Assembly (NCBI GenBank): GCA_028706735.1
Contig: JAQTVS010000050.1
Location: 1 to 12,442 of the forward strand
Direction of reading: 5' to 3'
DNA from: Thiomonas sp.
GTDB taxonomy: Bacteria > Pseudomonadota > Gammaproteobacteria > Burkholderiales > Burkholderiaceae_C
DNA: 12,442 bases
Shown: positions 11,601 to 12,442 of the stretch, in pieces
Layout: each line of letters starts with the position of its first letter
Position numbering within the stretch: position 1 is the stretch's first letter
Made by a program: the position numbers and the translations under genes
Notes under the pieces: generated by a model
Databases searched by the model: none
What the model was told of the DNA's origin: nothing
The model's input: only the letters and a program-made list of their open reading frames with translations

Positions 11601-12198
11601 CGCGCAGGATGTCCTGCACGCGGGTGAGGTTCTCGCGGGTGTCCTGCAGGCGGTTCTCGGTCTCGCGGCGGCGTTCCTTGTATTTGGACACGCCGGCCGC
11701 CTCTTCGAGCATCATGCGCAGGTCTTCGGGGCGCGACTCCAGAATGCGGGTGATGGTGCCCTGGCCGATGATGGCGTAGGAGCGCGGCCCCAGGCCGGGG
11801 CCGAGAAAAATATCGTGCACGTCGCGGCGGCGCACCGCCTGGTTATTGATGAAGTAGCTCGACGTGCCGTCACGGGTGAGCACGCGCTTGATGGCGATTT
11901 CGGTGAACTGTCCCCACTGCCCGGCGATGCGATGATCGCTGTTGTCGAACACCATTTCCACGCTGCAGCGGCTGGCTTGTTTGCGCTGCCCGCTGCCGTT
12001 GAAAATGACGTCCTGCATGGACTCGCCGCGCAGCTCGCTGGCCTTGCTTTCCCCCAGCACCCAGCGCACCGCGTCGATCACGTTCGACTTGCCGCAGCCG
12101 TTGGGCCCGACGATCCCGCTGATGCGGCCGGGAAAGGGCAGCGTCACAGGTTCGGCAAACGACTTGAATCCGGCCAGGCGGAGTGAGGTCAAACGCAT
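8665..12198 (-). CDS. smc: Chromosome segregation ATPase SMC
   Basis: Chromosome-organising condensin ATPase of 1177 residues, the usual length; in the family it works as a homodimer with ScpA and ScpB, neither of which is in the window. N-terminal head: MRLTSLRLAGFKSF, Walker A GPNGCGKS (31-38), then DAVRWVLGES and YAIIGQGTI. Two long coiled-coil arms (about 165-505 and 665-1000) are very rich in Gln, Ala, Glu and Arg. A hinge lies between them at about 505-665, including SGVLARQQEI at its end. C-terminal head: signature LSGGEK (1078-1083), Walker B FCLLDE (1102-1107), D-loop APLDD and the switch His in FISHNK. Both ATPase halves are intact. The ATG at 12198 gives the canonical N-terminus, but no Shine-Dalgarno sequence precedes it. 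First gene of the smc-zipA-ligA-mak run. Long plus-strand open frames across it are antisense shadows. Confidence 0.98.
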   Translation of the reverse strand: MRLTSLRLAGFKSFAEPVTLPFPGRISGIVGPNGCGKSNVIDAVRWVLGESKASELRGESMQDVIFNGSGQRKQASRCSVEMVFDNSDHRIAGQWGQFTEIAIKRVLTRDGTSSYFINNQAVRRRDVHDIFLGPGLGPRSYAIIGQGTITRILESRPEDLRMMLEEAAGVSKYKERRRETENRLQDTRENLTRVQDILRELGSNLGRLEQQAEVATRYQGLQASAILVQQQLWLLRQEDAQARRQQITQAGGEAMNALEARIAEQRGIEAEIEALRQAQFASSDTLNRAQAAFYAAQSRVSQLEAEIRFVVEGRQRAQATLQTIAAQTQDWQQRHDAAMAHAADTAERLADAEVQAEVAQARAQEQSESLPALEAAVSDAQLRAADERAQAAGAQQALQAEAARQRSMGQQIQQLQQRAERLRAEQRAVAAPDSLRLADLKRQQESLTDALDTTRAQREHLDDTLPDLQQARQQTQQAQQSVAAQLAATSARLSALKALQERVLTEGKLRPWLAKHGLDALSQLWSRLQVENGLETALEAVLRERLAALELRHLDMAAGFASDAPPAKLAFYSAAVQAQTAEARAAAIPPAGCRALRDAVRIGDAGLGSLLDDWLANVFIAPALQHALALRGSLPAQATLVTRDGHAVSRQSVSFYAPDSEQSGVLARQQEIDNLERQIKAEQLIAEQSRAQLHQAEHDLGQAQEQLAALQRRQQQDMQQLHTVQVELLKLTQQAEQSAARHAQIAADLGDIDAQLEVLQAQQAESEARFEELDARLADQQQLQADLETEAIAAQQALADARAQQRQLESQAAESSYAVRSLRQKLADLQREAQMAQEQIARQASAREAAQAELARLSEQSAQTGLQAALTEQESVQAVLGARRSEADDIAQQLRQREEARLTLDRDLDPLRQRITELQLKEQEFRLQAEQFAQQLAEAQADVEAVRASLPADAQAPALTREMERLQRDIAALGAVNLAALDELGQARERKHFLDAQNDDLQTAITTLEDAIRKIDAETRDMLATTFAQINDHFGRMFPLLFGGGNARLIITGEEILDAGVQVMAQPPGKKNSSIHLLSGGEKALVAIALVFAIFQLNPAPFCLLDEVDAPLDDANTERYARLVKDMSASTQFLFISHNKIAMEMADQLIGVTMQEQGVSRTVAVEMDAALRFAQAA

Positions 12199-12210
12199 TG
12201 ATATGTTCTA

Positions 12211-12239
12211 ACTCTATGATTTACCAAAGAAAATGTGAA
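12211..12239 (-). promoter_or_regulatory. Candidate sigma-70 promoter of the smc operon
   Basis: On the minus strand TTCACA (12239-12234, five of six matches to TTGACA) is separated by 17 nt from TAGAGT (12216-12211, four of six matches to TATAAT). The region is clearly more AT-rich than the flanking genes. Transcription would start about 6 nt before the smc ATG, giving an almost leaderless mRNA, which fits the lack of a Shine-Dalgarno site. Other nearby hexamers could compete, so this is tentative. Confidence 0.35.
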
Positions 12240-12317
12240 TCTCGCAACGCAGGAAATCATACCATCGCCCTCCTGCACGCTCGCATTGCCGATAGAGGGT
12301 GAACACTCGCCGCGCCT

Positions 12318-12442
12318 AGGAGCCTGTCGGGCTTTGGTCGTCGAAAGCGAAAATGGGGCCCAGCGAGGACAGTTTTTGCCGGATTTGCAGACCCATAGCC
12401 CCGCTATGGGTCAAAAAGACGGTGAAAAATGGACTGCTGCGA
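12318..12442. repeat. Partial inverted-repeat element at the window edge (possible MITE, REP or IS end)
   Basis: Within the 244 gene-free bases upstream of smc, the segment from AGGAGCCTGTCGGG (12318) onward has no coding potential I can see. It contains a perfect 10-bp hairpin, GACCCATAGC (12390-12399) with GCTATGGGTC (12403-12412), loop CCC. The pairing extends imperfectly outward: TTTTTGCCG (12373-12381) faces CGGTGAAAA (12420-12428), with further pairs to about 12363 and 12440. Arms of nearly 40 bases with mismatches suggest a mobile or repeated DNA element rather than a simple terminator; no T tract follows on either strand. The outer end is beyond the window, so the element type and length are unknown. 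Confidence 0.5.

Noticed and set aside
10759..12186. Second long plus-strand open frame antisense to smc (475 codons)
   Set aside because: Same reasoning: it mirrors the smc head and first coiled coil and has no family motif or upstream ribosome-binding site.
12252..12293. Stem TCGCCCTC/GAGGGTGA upstream of smc
   Set aside because: An 8-bp stem with one wobble and a loop of over 20 bases, with no U tract; likely chance in GC-rich DNA.

Overview
The window looks like ordinary chromosome of a GC-rich betaproteobacterium, most likely Burkholderiales. Three things point there: the smc-zipA-ligA gene order, a short-form IlvD, and an SMC protein rather than MukB. The genus cannot be fixed from the sequence; Thiomonas or a relative is only a guess. 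Coding density is very high. The largest gene-free stretch is the last 244 bases.

Layout. Bases 1-1320 (+) hold the 3' three quarters of ilvD (branched-chain amino acid synthesis), with its 5' end outside the window. Everything else is on the minus strand, read right to left. ilvD converges on panD, and one perfect 10-bp stem between the two stop codons can terminate both transcripts. Bases 4427 down to 1380 form a metal-uptake operon: the periplasmic binding protein, the ATPase and the permease, joined by 4-nt stop/start overlaps, then panD (beta-alanine for pantothenate) 65 bases further on. A partly palindromic site resembling a Zur operator lies just upstream of the binding-protein gene, so zinc-responsive control of uptake is likely.

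Bases 12198 down to 4548 form a second run: smc (chromosome organisation), zipA (FtsZ membrane tether), ligA (NAD-dependent DNA ligase) and a ROK sugar kinase closest to fructokinase Mak. Spacing is 46 nt, 8 nt and an 8-nt overlap, so this is probably one operon of chromosome and cell-division genes with a sugar kinase at its end. A candidate promoter lies directly upstream of smc.

The right edge (about 12318-12442) carries no gene. It holds a long imperfect inverted repeat around a perfect 10-bp hairpin, probably one end of a repeated or mobile element cut by the window boundary. I see no defence system, CRISPR array, tRNA, rRNA or complete insertion sequence. The content is mostly housekeeping. 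The points worth a second look are the Zur-like operator against the H-H-E-D metal ligands, the His-rich tail of the ATPase, panD riding in a metal-uptake operon, the atypical ZipA linker, and the edge element.
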